64,000 nucleotides of DNA from positions 248,001-312,000 of the forward strand of contig NZ_JASXSX010000001.1 of NCBI RefSeq assembly GCF_032085515.1. Direction: 5' to 3'. The stretch comes from Gleimia hominis (lineage in GTDB: Bacteria; Actinomycetota; Actinomycetes; Actinomycetales; Actinomycetaceae). Below, one piece after another: positions 51,553-60,146 of this stretch (positions are counted from its first letter, which is position 1; every line of letters starts with the position of its first letter). A program made the translations under genes and the position numbers. The notes under the pieces are model-generated. The model saw nothing but the letters and a program-made list of their open reading frames with translations. It was not told where the DNA came from and made no database searches.

Positions 51553-53538
51553 TTACCGTTCATTACCAGAACCTGGCTCCTCAAACGGAGGTTGATCTGT
51601 ACCATAATTACCCAGATCATTCTTCCCCTGAGGCGCTTGCTCGCCTTGCCACCCCTGCTTTCCTTGCGAGTTGTGCTCACCTTGCGGGCTCTGTTTCTCT
51701 TGAGGAGCTTGCGCACCTTGGGAAGTCTGCGTCCAGTGAGAAGCTTGCTCACCTTGCGAACCCTGAGGCGCTTGTGTTTGCCACGGTGCAGGTTTGTGTA
51801 GCGGGCGTGCGAAACGGTTTTTCACTGATTCAAACTTGCGTTGCAGCTCGTCCGTTCGGGGCAGCCCGGCTACCACTAGATCAGTTTCACTGAACGTGCG
51901 GAAGAACCGGCCGGTGGGCCTGGTGACTATGCGGGCAAACAGGTTCGAGACGAATGAGAAGTTCCGGATCAACCACGGCACTCCCCAGCTTTGCACTGCG
52001 AAAATAACTGCAGCGTAAATAGCGAGGATCAAAACCGCGGAGGTACTTAGCTTGAACGAGATCGCCCCAATATTCAGCAGCTCTGAGGCCAGTGTTGGCA
52101 TACCATCCAGTACGAAGCTGAAGGTTAGTACCGCCAGGATGCCGCCCACTGCGAACACCGCGATGTCTGTTAGGTAGCTCTTCCATGATGTGTCGAAACC
52201 GCGTAGTCGCGTACGCACGTATATTGTGACTGCAATAAACACTAGGAGGACCACAATCAGAATCAGCGTCAACGTGGTCGATAAGCTCCAGATGCTGGCG
52301 TACTGCATATCCGCATCGGTTTTGGTAACAGCCGTTCCGAGTATTAACGCTGGCACTGCGAAAAGTAGGTTCACGAACAACAAGGGCGTAGCGGCGATGA
52401 GCGCAATGTACCTTTCGCCAGATTCGCCTGAAATTATTGCGCTGCCCAGAATCAACACGAACAGAATCACAATAACCACCAGCGAGCTCATGAGGTACGT
52501 GCCGACAGCGGGTTTGCAGTAACGCCATGCGCGCACCACCTTGTTTGGGCCGGGCGCGTCTTTCATTCCCGTCTTCGAACCCACGCGCATGACGGTGACT
52601 GCCGCGATAATCAGTAACCAAAACAGTGGGCGCCCGTAGTCGGGATGGAAAGTGGTAATGGAGCCTAGCGAGCTGCCAATCAGCTGCAAAATGGCGTATA
52701 TCAAGTACGCACTGAGCCAGGTGGAAACAATAGCTGTTCCGACTTGCGCAGTTTTTTCAAGAGGATCGCGCGAAACCACGCGTCTTCCCACAGCTGCGGC
52801 GCAGAAGAACGCCACCACAGTGAAGGTAACTAGGAATACTTGCACGGTTGCGGTGGACTGCATGTTCGCGCCAAAACTTTCAAGCAGCCCAGTCGGGTCA
52901 ATGTTGCTGGGCACCAGCTCGGCACCAAGTTTGCCACCAAACACGAAGTTGAGTAACAGAAGTGCGCCACCGAAGTAAGTGGACGCACTCGGAGGAGTAT
53001 CACTAGCAAAACTAAACGCCATAAGCACAAGCAATAGCGCCAAGGGAGCTAACACAAGGGTCAGACCGATCAGCGTCCCGGCTTTGAAACTGCCACCCAG
53101 ATCCGCGTTCTGCTTGTTCTGCGGCTGCTGCACCTGGAACCCTGCTTGTTGCCAAGGATTGTTTTGCTGTGCCGCATTCTGCTGCGCTTGCGCATTTGGT
53201 TCGGTGTTGTGTTGCGCTTCCGCGTTCGGTTCAGTGTTTTGCCGCTCTTCCGCTTTCGGCTTGGCCACCGGCGCAGGATCAGTTTCCGCATTCTGCGCAC
53301 CGGCTTCCACTTGCTGAGCTTCATTTTTCACCTGGTCAGAGCGCGGTTCCATGTGCTCTCGACTGGTTTCGACCCGCTCATCTCTGGTTTCCGCGTGCGC
53401 AGGCCCAGTTTCTGCTCGCTGAGCGCTAGGTTCTGCGTGTTTTGGTCGGCTCGGTGGCGGTGGGGGTGGTGGGGCGGGTTCCGCATCCCGGTTCGATGCA
53501 TTGTCGAAGGGGTGCTCTTGCGAATTCTCCTCAGTCAT
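51553..53538 (-). CDS. Polytopic membrane protein with Pro/Gln-rich ends
   Basis: This 661-residue protein of unknown function has three parts. The N-terminal 145 residues are charged and low in complexity: a proline run, then Glu/Ala/Arg repeats, then Ala/Asn/Gln repeats such as AEPNAEAQHNTEPNA. The core (about 150-560) has 10 to 11 TM helices. The last 65 residues are Gln/Gly-rich with repeats of QAPQGxQG type. No catalytic motif stands out. The two polar ends are probably both cytosolic. The RBS and start (MTEENSQEHPF) are clear. It stands alone between the HTH regulator and the MobA-like gene. Confidence 0.75.
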   Translation of the reverse strand: MTEENSQEHPFDNASNRDAEPAPPPPPPPSRPKHAEPSAQRAETGPAHAETRDERVETSREHMEPRSDQVKNEAQQVEAGAQNAETDPAPVAKPKAEERQNTEPNAEAQHNTEPNAQAQQNAAQQNNPWQQAGFQVQQPQNKQNADLGGSFKAGTLIGLTLVLAPLALLLVLMAFSFASDTPPSASTYFGGALLLLNFVFGGKLGAELVPSNIDPTGLLESFGANMQSTATVQVFLVTFTVVAFFCAAAVGRRVVSRDPLEKTAQVGTAIVSTWLSAYLIYAILQLIGSSLGSITTFHPDYGRPLFWLLIIAAVTVMRVGSKTGMKDAPGPNKVVRAWRYCKPAVGTYLMSSLVVIVILFVLILGSAIISGESGERYIALIAATPLLFVNLLFAVPALILGTAVTKTDADMQYASIWSLSTTLTLILIVVLLVFIAVTIYVRTRLRGFDTSWKSYLTDIAVFAVGGILAVLTFSFVLDGMPTLASELLNIGAISFKLSTSAVLILAIYAAVIFAVQSWGVPWLIRNFSFVSNLFARIVTRPTGRFFRTFSETDLVVAGLPRTDELQRKFESVKNRFARPLHKPAPWQTQAPQGSQGEQASHWTQTSQGAQAPQEKQSPQGEHNSQGKQGWQGEQAPQGKNDLGNYGTDQPPFEEPGSGNER

Positions 53539-53611
53539 ACTTCTACTCCACTTTCACGAAGACTCGGTTCAATCAGTATAAGGGCTCACCCAGAAGCAAC
53601 CCTACCTAGCT

Positions 53612-54280
53612 TCAGCTCACTATTTCACCCGCATTTGCCACTGAATCGTTTCCGCCCAGCACTTTTCCGCTGCTTGAACACGTTTGAGCACGCTCGTAAT
53701 CTTCCCACGTGTCAATATCCATTTGCGCGTCGTCGTCAAGCTCCAGCGTGCGCAGCCGCATGGGGGCAACAAACCGTTTTACAGATACGTTCCGCACTTG
53801 CCCCCCTCGTTTTTCAATTTCTTTCTTGAGGGACTGCGTGCGGTATGCCGCCAGTAGGTGCTGCGGAAAGTTACCGGTTCCTATGGCGCAAACACCATCT
53901 GCGGTACACGCGTGAAGGGCGTCAATTAAATGAGTTGCTAGTTGGGCGGAGAACGGGGCGTCGCACGTCGTTACAAATACGGCTTCGCAGTTATTTAGAG
54001 CCCCTAGCCCCACGGCGAGCCCGGCTAAGGGCCCTCCGTGCGGCGGGTTTTCTAGTACGCGTTGAACTCCTGGGGGTACGTCTACGTTTTCGGGGGCGAT
54101 TACAGCAATGTTGGGGGCGGTGAACCCGGATTTGAGGAGCCCGTCGAGTACGTGGTCGAGAAGCCGTTTTTGCACGAGTTTCAGGTTTGGTTTTGACTGT
54201 CCTCCAAGGCGGCGGCCGGTTCCGCCGGCGAGTACGATCGCTCCCACTTGTGTACTGGACCATCCGGGGTGTTTCCGCAT
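53612..54280 (-). CDS. MobA-like NTP transferase (molybdenum cofactor guanylyltransferase type)
   Basis: This 222-residue protein has the nucleotide loop VLAGGTGRRLGGQSKPNLKL (residues 16-35), the GGPLAGL motif and VTTCDAPFSAQLATHL, where the metal Asp sits. MDIDTWEDYERA at the C-terminus is shared with MobA. It would transfer GMP to molybdenum cofactor, but no other molybdenum genes are in the window. It could be another small-molecule nucleotidyltransferase of the same fold (MocA- or CofC-like). The last 20 residues look non-conserved. Confidence 0.75.
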   Translation of the reverse strand: MRKHPGWSSTQVGAIVLAGGTGRRLGGQSKPNLKLVQKRLLDHVLDGLLKSGFTAPNIAVIAPENVDVPPGVQRVLENPPHGGPLAGLAVGLGALNNCEAVFVTTCDAPFSAQLATHLIDALHACTADGVCAIGTGNFPQHLLAAYRTQSLKKEIEKRGGQVRNVSVKRFVAPMRLRTLELDDDAQMDIDTWEDYERAQTCSSSGKVLGGNDSVANAGEIVS

Positions 54281-54389
54281 CGTGGCTCCGTTCGATGTTT
54301 AGGGCGTGCGTCAGCGGCAGATCCCTGTTGAGCGGCAGGTCCCTGTTGGGGTTCCGCACTTGTGTTTGCCCTAGCGTAAGTACGTGTTC

Positions 54390-54420
54390 AGAGGGCGCAC
54401 CTATTGTAGATGCGCCCTCT
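54390..54420. terminator. Distal hairpin after the Asp23 operon
   Basis: AGAGGGCGCA (54390-54399) and TGCGCCCTCT (54411-54420) form a perfect 10-bp stem with an 11-nt loop. It is the second of two hairpins 3' of amaP. Confidence 0.6.
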
Positions 54421-54432
54421 GGTTTCACGCTA

Positions 54433-54458
54433 TCCCACCTGGGTTCATCCAGGTGGGA
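54433..54458. terminator. Proximal hairpin after the Asp23 operon
   Basis: TCCCACCTGG (54433-54442) and CCAGGTGGGA (54449-54458) form a perfect 10-bp stem with a 6-nt loop, 20 bp past the amaP stop. Neither hairpin has a T-run on the minus strand. Confidence 0.65.
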
Positions 54459-54477
54459 AGTGCGTTTGGTTATTTGG

Positions 54478-55083
54478 TTACTGCACGCGTTCTGCGCTGC
54501 GTCCAAATGAACGCCAGTCGCTTTGGATGCGCACGCATATCGGTGGTTCGGTTCCGAGTACGGAATCGAGTTTTTGTATTGCTCGTGTCACGTCTGCACG
54601 CACCTGTTCGGGTGGCGCGCCTTTGTGGGTGGATACGCGCAGGAGGATCGAGTCGTCTCCTTTCACGTTGTAGGCTTGTGCGCCTACTCCCACAATCCAC
54701 TGGTTGTCCTCCAGTTCGTGATGCACGATGTCGCGTACAAAACCGATGTTTGTGCGGGTGCGGCCCTCGGTGTTTTCCGACTGTTGCCGGCCGACGCGGC
54801 GGGATTTTCCGCCACCTTGACCGAAAATCGCAGTCAGCATGAGGATCACTATGATCACGGCGATAGCTACTGCGGCTACTCCTATCCAGGAGGTGTTCGC
54901 GTTGATTATCGTTTGTTCGTGAATGTTAGCGAGCCATTCAGTTGACGTTTGAATGGTGTCTTCCCATATTTTGAGGGCTTGGTCCATCGCAAACGTGAGG
55001 ATCAGCGCAACGCTGATGGCGAGCATTATTAAACCAACGATTCCGAGGAATAGCCGGTTCAGTGTTCTGGGGTAGTGCCTCAT
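54478..55083 (-). CDS. amaP: Alkaline shock response membrane anchor protein AmaP
   Basis: This 201-residue protein has two TM helices (about 12-33 and 65-86) and a C-terminal domain of about 90 residues. The domain has the Asp23-like pattern EDNQWIVGVGAQAYNVKGDDSILLRVST and IQKLDSVLGTEPPICVRI. In Gram-positive bacteria AmaP holds Asp23 at the membrane. The start shares one base with the stop of the upstream DUF6286-like gene. It is the last gene of the five-gene operon. Confidence 0.8.
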   Translation of the reverse strand: MRHYPRTLNRLFLGIVGLIMLAISVALILTFAMDQALKIWEDTIQTSTEWLANIHEQTIINANTSWIGVAAVAIAVIIVILMLTAIFGQGGGKSRRVGRQQSENTEGRTRTNIGFVRDIVHHELEDNQWIVGVGAQAYNVKGDDSILLRVSTHKGAPPEQVRADVTRAIQKLDSVLGTEPPICVRIQSDWRSFGRSAERVQ

Positions 55084-55661
55084 TAGTTCGGTACCCTCCC
55101 TCGCTCGTTTATCCGCACGGTTGCGCTCACTTGTTCAGCGAATCCGAGTGATTCGATTTGTTTCTGGACTGCACTTTGAATCGCTTGCTTATCTACTGCT
55201 TGCCCGGAAGTGGGGGTTACGGTTACTTCCGCGTTGCGGGCGGAGAGTCGGGTGGTTACTTGCCCGGCTGGCAGCCCTGCCACTTCACGTGCGGTTTTCG
55301 ATAGCGCGGAGGCGATTACCCTGTCGTCTACCACAAATGCTGTTCGCTGGTCATTTAACCCGTGCCAGTCGAGGCGTCCGGGTTTCAGAGCAACGATGAT
55401 CAGGAAGAGCCCAACGAGCGCGGCGATAACAGCAACTGTGATGATCGCTGCTGGAGCGCCGTAACTACCTGGGTTCTTAATGGCCTGAGCCATTTGTGGT
55501 GGGGATGCGAGTAGTGGTTTTGTGTTCGCCATGTAGAGAATGGTTTCTACAGCTAACCAAGTTGCCAGCACCCCGACAATGAGGGCTACTACGCCTGTTA
55601 GTACTGCTCGTGGGGAGTGCGTTTCACGACGAATCATGTAGTTGACATGCCGGTTACTCAT
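55083..55661 (-). CDS. DUF6286-like membrane protein of the Asp23 operon
   Basis: This 192-residue protein has two TM helices (about 20-42 and 68-92) and an extracytoplasmic or cytosolic domain (DWHGLNDQRTAFVVDDRVIA, then QVSATVRINERGRVPN). It resembles the DUF6286 proteins regularly found beside Asp23 and AmaP in actinobacteria. The start ATG 55661 has the RBS AAAGGAGGG and overlaps the upstream gene by 4 bp. Confidence 0.75.
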   Translation of the reverse strand: MSNRHVNYMIRRETHSPRAVLTGVVALIVGVLATWLAVETILYMANTKPLLASPPQMAQAIKNPGSYGAPAAIITVAVIAALVGLFLIIVALKPGRLDWHGLNDQRTAFVVDDRVIASALSKTAREVAGLPAGQVTTRLSARNAEVTVTPTSGQAVDKQAIQSAVQKQIESLGFAEQVSATVRINERGRVPN

Positions 55662-55999
55662 CGCACCCTCCTTTTCGGCTTGTTGTCCGCCCACACGCCG
55701 TTGATGTCGACGTTGATCGCACCCACCGCGTGGCCACCAGTGTGGTCCACCGCGGTTTTCATCCGGGTGCGGGCCGCGTCTACTACCTCAAAAATCGTGT
55801 TTGAACCAGCTGCGACATCGTCAACTTGATCGGCGCGGACGGGCGTTTGTATCTGCAGTCCCAGGCGAGAACCGTCGTCCACCAGGTTCACGGTGATTTG
55901 TGAGCTGGGGACGCGGAACTCTTTTTGAGCTGCAGCCAAAGCCACTGAGCGCAGTGCTTTCGTGCGGACAGTGGTGTGCCCTTTACTGGTCTTATTCAC
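55658..55999 (-). CDS. Small Asp23/Gls24-like protein
   Basis: This 113-residue soluble protein is a second, shorter Asp23-like domain. ALRSVALAAAQKEFRVPSSQITVNLVDDG and TIFEVVDAARTRMKTAVDHTGGH follow the alternating strand-helix pattern of the family, with GAINVDINGVW near the end. It lacks a membrane helix and lies between the DUF2273-like and DUF6286-like genes. Confidence 0.7.
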   Translation of the reverse strand: MNKTSKGHTTVRTKALRSVALAAAQKEFRVPSSQITVNLVDDGSRLGLQIQTPVRADQVDDVAAGSNTIFEVVDAARTRMKTAVDHTGGHAVGAINVDINGVWADNKPKRRVR

Positions 56000-56007
56000 G
56001 CCGCCCC

Positions 56008-56205
56008 CTAATCGGACGTCGTTGATCGGTTACCCGCCAGCGAATCCGTAAGGTCGCGCACGTCAATGTCACCAGCTAGCACTTTACCTAGTAGTCCGCC
56101 CACTGCCATGAATACGACGGTGAGTAGGAAAGGCCAGAAACCCAGCACCACTGCGACGACCGCTAGGATGGCGCCGGCAAACATGCCTGCTTGAGTATGG
56201 TTCAC
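56008..56205 (-). CDS. Small DUF2273-like membrane protein
   Basis: This 65-residue protein has two hydrophobic stretches (about 6-24 and 26-42) with the GxWPFLLTVVFMAVGGLLGKVLAGD pattern of DUF2273 proteins, which accompany Asp23 and AmaP. Its start overlaps the asp23 stop by 4 bp. Confidence 0.75.
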   Translation of the reverse strand: MNHTQAGMFAGAILAVVAVVLGFWPFLLTVVFMAVGGLLGKVLAGDIDVRDLTDSLAGNRSTTSD

Positions 56206-56723
56206 TTTACGCGCTCACTTTTCTTTGGTTCGTCTTTTTTGTCGTCTTCTTCTTCGTCGTCCTTGTCGTCCAACTCGGGAATGTAGACGTCTGCAACTTC
56301 AATGTTTACTTCGGTAACTTCCAGGCCAGCGATGTCCTGGATCCCGTCGATGATGTGTTTGCGAACCTTGTCCGCCACTTCGTACACGGGGTACGGGTAC
56401 TCAGTTACGATTGTGAGGTCAACAGCGGCCTGCTCTTCGCCTACCTCAACGGAGATGCCCTGCTTGATGTTCTCGTTTGCTCCCACGAGATCGCGGGCGG
56501 AACCGAGTGCGCGAGAGAACGCGCCACCTACGTCGTGCACACCCTCAATCTTGTGCACTGCCAAGCCAGCGATTTTTGCTACAACCTGATCAGCGATGGT
56601 GGTCTTACCATTCTTTTCCTGACCAATCTTTGGCGCTACCTCTTTGCCAGCCGGATCCTTCTTGGCAACGTCCTTAACTACCCCTCCGTTAGGGCCTGGT
56701 TTGACATCTTTTTTCTCAGACAT
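56202..56723 (-). CDS. Asp23/Gls24 family envelope stress protein
   Basis: This 173-residue protein has an N-terminal charged tail, a Gls24/Asp23 domain (GKTTIADQVVAKIAGLAVHKIEGV at about 37-60, then VDLTIVTEYPYPVYEVADKVRKHI) and an acidic/basic C-terminal tail (DDKDDEEEDDKKDEPKK). Asp23 proteins gather at the membrane through AmaP and are linked to cell-envelope stress. The start ATG 56723 has the RBS GGAG; the frame is open 19 codons up but without support. It is the first gene of the operon. Confidence 0.88.
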   Translation of the reverse strand: MSEKKDVKPGPNGGVVKDVAKKDPAGKEVAPKIGQEKNGKTTIADQVVAKIAGLAVHKIEGVHDVGGAFSRALGSARDLVGANENIKQGISVEVGEEQAAVDLTIVTEYPYPVYEVADKVRKHIIDGIQDIAGLEVTEVNIEVADVYIPELDDKDDEEEDDKKDEPKKSERVK

Positions 56724-57054
56724 TTTCACTCCGAATCTCAATGGTTTCCGAGGTAACACATTATGTGATACCCAGTACACTTTCAGCCTATCGCCTTTAT
56801 TTAATAACTGCTACCCTAAGAGTCTTAACTTCGAGATTCTTGTGCTCTAAGCGGAAAACTTCCGCAAATAACGCCCCCGGCCGCCTTTTCTTCCAAATCT
56901 TCACCATCGCTCCCTGCGTGTACAAGAGCCATTTGGATTCAAAATACGGTCCTTATCTTCAGTGTTCCTCGTATTCAATGTTCTTCAGATTTAATGTTCT
57001 TCAGATTCAATTTTCTTCATATTCAAGAGGTTTGTTTCAAAAGACCGTTCCCTA
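56724..57054. other. A/T-rich 331-bp stretch upstream of the Asp23 operon
   Basis: No gene is seen. It contains the promoter region of the Asp23 operon (minus strand), the 16-bp repeat at 56961-57024, and the 3' end side of the RluA gene. Base composition is clearly lower in GC than the flanks. Confidence 0.65.
56961..57024. repeat. Four 16-bp direct repeats upstream of the Asp23 operon
   Basis: Units start at 56961, 56977, 56993 and 57009 with consensus AATGTTCTTCAGATTC. The middle two differ in one base and the outer two are more decayed. Confidence 0.85.
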
Positions 57055-58284
57055 TTATCCAGTAATAATTACTTCCTTTTTGCCTGAGGGATCCGCGAAC
57101 CCTAAAGCAATTGATCTAAGCGCTAGCCCAGGGCCGCGGTCGGGTTCTTCATCCGCATAAATTCGTTGCGAGGACCCGGGTTCCACTGGTTGCGAAGATC
57201 CGGGTTCAACCCCACCTCCTGAAGTGCAACCGCGAGCGCCAAGCCCGTAAAGTGGGTCGCCTCCTATCGGAGCTCCAAGAGCTGCGCAGTGCACGCGGAT
57301 CTGATGGGTGCGTCCAGTTATTGGAATCGCTAGGTACTGCGCAAATTCTCCCGCCCCAATTTGATGGTTCGGCATTTGACCGTTCGACGCAGTCTCTTGC
57401 GAATTTACCCGATACGATGCAGTCCCCACTCCGGCCCCTCGCAACAACATAGCCCCCGTCTCAGCCGCGCGATACGATGCAGTACCCTTTGAACTCAGCT
57501 GCGGTAGTGGTGCGAAAAGTGTTGTAGCGTTACTCGCCCCAGTGCCTACCCGCATCCGCATGCGCTCTGGGTCGCGTTCAATGTGGCTCCGCACCTCCAG
57601 CCAATACGTGTCCACAGTCGAATTCGCCCAAAACTTCTTGAAAGCACCATCTTCGGTCAGGTCGCGCAACACGGGGTACTTCTGGTGAACCGATGCAGAA
57701 TCAATTGCACGCACCAAAACATGCGGCGCTGAAAGATCGAACTCGGGGGCACGCAGCGCGTAAGCCTTAACCACTTGCCGGGTTTCAAACTGGCGTTGCA
57801 GCGCCGCCCGGGTAGAAGCCCGCGTTGAACACAGCACCAAACCAGAAGTCAACCTGTCTAACCGGTGGGCCGCCACAATCTGATCGTTGTGTTCTTGTCG
57901 GCGTAACGCCACAGTCAGTGACCTCGCAACGTAAGCGCCACGCGGCATCGTGGCGATACCCGCTGGCTTATCTGCCACCAGCCACCCATCACCGCGCGCA
58001 ACAACCGGGATTTCAATGGGAGCACGCACTTCGTCAGCAATCGGGCGGTAAAGCCACACACCCCGGGCTAGCACAGCTGCTGGTGCAGTAGCTGGGATTG
58101 GCCGCCCCCAGCGGTCGACAGCCCAGCCGCCCTCAAAAATCTGATCTAACTGGGTGGGCGACAAGGTGGGGTAACGCTGCTCGAACCAATCGCGAACACT
58201 ACCTTCCAGCGGAATCTGGTGAGCGCGCGGATGCCACACGCGTGTAGGGTATACCCCGCGGTACGCAGGTGGGGTGCGCGTCAT
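57055..58284 (-). CDS. RluA-family pseudouridine synthase with internal insert
   Basis: This 409-residue enzyme isomerises uridine to pseudouridine in RNA. Catalytic Asp is in AHRLDRLTSGLVL (HRLDxxTSG, RluA type). VADKPAGIATMPRG is motif I and GRTHQIRVHCAALGAPIGGDPLYG is the C-terminal signature. The first 80 residues are a variable S4-like extension. Between the two conserved halves (about 255-315) there is a low-complexity insert with repeated GTASYR blocks not seen in typical members. The target RNA is unknown. The C-terminal 40 residues also contain short repeats (VEPGSSQ). Confidence 0.88.
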   Translation of the reverse strand: MTRTPPAYRGVYPTRVWHPRAHQIPLEGSVRDWFEQRYPTLSPTQLDQIFEGGWAVDRWGRPIPATAPAAVLARGVWLYRPIADEVRAPIEIPVVARGDGWLVADKPAGIATMPRGAYVARSLTVALRRQEHNDQIVAAHRLDRLTSGLVLCSTRASTRAALQRQFETRQVVKAYALRAPEFDLSAPHVLVRAIDSASVHQKYPVLRDLTEDGAFKKFWANSTVDTYWLEVRSHIERDPERMRMRVGTGASNATTLFAPLPQLSSKGTASYRAAETGAMLLRGAGVGTASYRVNSQETASNGQMPNHQIGAGEFAQYLAIPITGRTHQIRVHCAALGAPIGGDPLYGLGARGCTSGGGVEPGSSQPVEPGSSQRIYADEEPDRGPGLALRSIALGFADPSGKKEVIITG

Positions 58285-58589
58285 GTCCCTACTTTCACTA
58301 CTACTCGTATTGTTTCTCTCTCTAGTACTCGTATTGTTTCTCTAACACCCGCACGATTAACAGGTGGATCGCGGTGGGGTCCACACCACACATTAGCCGC
58401 AGATGCCACACCGACACATTAACGGCAGATTCCACACCGGCAGATTAATTGAACCGGCACAATCAATGAAATGCGGCGAAGTCAACACCCGCTCATTGAT
58501 TAAAACAGGCGTGGTACTTTGCAAATCTTTAGTGTGCGGGATACTTTGACCCTATACCGATTTGATCGTTGAAGCCTGAGGAATTATGC
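58285..58589. other. 305-bp gene-free stretch upstream of the amino-acid permease
   Basis: It holds the promoter sides of the divergent RluA-type and permease genes. Two families of short repeats are present: TACTCGTATTGTTTCTCT at 58302 and 58326 (24-bp period), and GCAGAT(G/T)CCACACCG with ACATTAACGGCAGAT at about 58391-58447. No RNA structure was recognised. Confidence 0.65.
58302..58349. repeat. 24-bp direct repeat before the RluA-type gene start
   Basis: TACTCGTATTGTTTCTCT occurs at 58302 and again at 58326 on the plus strand, 20 to 60 bp upstream of the minus-strand start. It may lie in its promoter. Confidence 0.75.
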
Positions 58590-60122
58590 ATGTCTAAGCC
58601 AAGAAGCAGCACTGGCGCGCCGGGCGAAGAGAACCTTCACCGAAGCCTACGCGCTCGCCACCTGAACATGATCGCGATTGGTGGTGCGATTGGTACGGGC
58701 CTGCTAGTTGCATCCGGTGGGTCTATTTCAACAGCCGGGCCCGGAGGCGCGCTCGTAGCTTACGGTGGGATCGGCATAATGGTGTACCTGCTGATGCAGT
58801 CGCTTGGGGAAATGTCCACGTGGCTACCTACCTCGGGTTCGTTCGAAACGTGGGCAACCAGATGGGTGAGCCCCTCATTCGGTTTCGCGCAAGGTTGGAA
58901 CTACTGGTTCAACTGGGCAATCACGGTGGCGGCCGAACTGGTAGCAGTTGCGATCGTCATGCGGTACTGGCTGCCGGGCGTGCCCGCTTGGGTGTGGTCA
59001 GCCATTTTTCTCGCGCTCCTATTTTTGGTGAACGCATTCACCGTAAAAGGATTTGGAGAAACCGAGTTCTGGTTCTCCTTAATTAAAGTGGTCACAGTTA
59101 TTATTTTCTTAGCCCTGGGGGTCACCATGATTTTAGGGATCATTGGTGAAAGCCCAGGCTTTTCCAATTGGACCACGGGGGAAGCCCCGTTTGTTGGGGG
59201 TTTCTTCGGCACTTTCGGGATCTTCATTATCGCTGGCTTTTCTTTCCAGGGCACGGAGCTTCTGGCTGTTGCTGCTGGGGAGGCCGATGATCCTGAGAAA
59301 ACAATTCCTCGGGCTGTGCGCGCCGTATTCTTCCGGATCACACTGTTTTACATCGGGGCGATCATAGTGATCGGTTTCTTACTTCCGTACACTGACCCCC
59401 ACTTGTTGGCCTCCGACGTGGAGGATGTGGCAGTGTCACCATTTACCCTCATTTTTGAAAAGGCCGGTATTTTAGGGGCAGCAACCCTCATGAATGCCGT
59501 AATCTTAACCGCCATTCTTTCGGCTGGTAACTCCGGCATGTACGCATCTTCGCGGATGCTGTACTCGATGGCGGTTTCCGGTAAAGCACCCAAGATTTTC
59601 ACGAGGGTGAACAGCCGTGGTATTCCCATGTACGCGTTGATAGCCACCACTGCGGTGGGTGGGTTCGCGTTCCTAACCTCGTTAATTGGTGATGGCGCCG
59701 CATATTTGTGGTTGGTGAGTGTTTCTGGTTTAGCTGGGTTCGTCACCTGGGCGGGCGTAGCTTGGTGTCACTACAAGTTCCGACGCGCGTTCTTAGCGCA
59801 AGGACACAAGTTGAGTGAACTACCATTTAGAGCGCGGTTCTACCCGGCGGGCCCAATCGTGGCGCTCGCCATGGTGCTAATTGTAATTATTGGGCAGAAC
59901 CACGAACTGTTCCGCGGCACCGCGTCATTCACCTCCGTGCTGTCGACATACATTGGTTTGTTCGCATTTCTCGCACTGTGGGGCGGACACAAACTAGTGA
60001 CCCGCAAACCGAAAGTACGTGCGCAAACAGCTGACCTCTCGCGAACAGACAAAACCTCAACCGACGTCGTTTCTAACGCAGCAGACTCAAATGGTGCTAC
60101 GCCGAAGGGACCCCAACAATAG
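58590..60122 (+). CDS. APC-family amino acid permease (LysP/AnsP type)
   Basis: This 510-residue protein has 12 TM helices. LKARHLxMIAIGGAIGTGL appears as RARHLNMIAIGGAIGTGLLV; with GEMSTWLPTSGSF and FSFQGTELLAVAAGEADDPEKTIPRAVRAVFFR these are hallmarks of the basic/aromatic/Asn amino acid permeases (AAT group). The start ATG 58590 has RBS GAGGAATT. Substrate is not certain; lysine is plausible by similarity. The last 40 residues are a polar tail. The ABC remnant begins 24 bp after its stop. Confidence 0.88.
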   Translation: MSKPRSSTGAPGEENLHRSLRARHLNMIAIGGAIGTGLLVASGGSISTAGPGGALVAYGGIGIMVYLLMQSLGEMSTWLPTSGSFETWATRWVSPSFGFAQGWNYWFNWAITVAAELVAVAIVMRYWLPGVPAWVWSAIFLALLFLVNAFTVKGFGETEFWFSLIKVVTVIIFLALGVTMILGIIGESPGFSNWTTGEAPFVGGFFGTFGIFIIAGFSFQGTELLAVAAGEADDPEKTIPRAVRAVFFRITLFYIGAIIVIGFLLPYTDPHLLASDVEDVAVSPFTLIFEKAGILGAATLMNAVILTAILSAGNSGMYASSRMLYSMAVSGKAPKIFTRVNSRGIPMYALIATTAVGGFAFLTSLIGDGAAYLWLVSVSGLAGFVTWAGVAWCHYKFRRAFLAQGHKLSELPFRARFYPAGPIVALAMVLIVIIGQNHELFRGTASFTSVLSTYIGLFAFLALWGGHKLVTRKPKVRAQTADLSRTDKTSTDVVSNAADSNGATPKGPQQ

Positions 60123-60146
60123 GGACTGCATGAGAGGATAAGTGTT

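Noticed and set aside
58285..58589. Possible lysine riboswitch before the amino-acid permease
   Set aside because: No conserved riboswitch core could be recognised; the sequence is better explained by short direct repeats.
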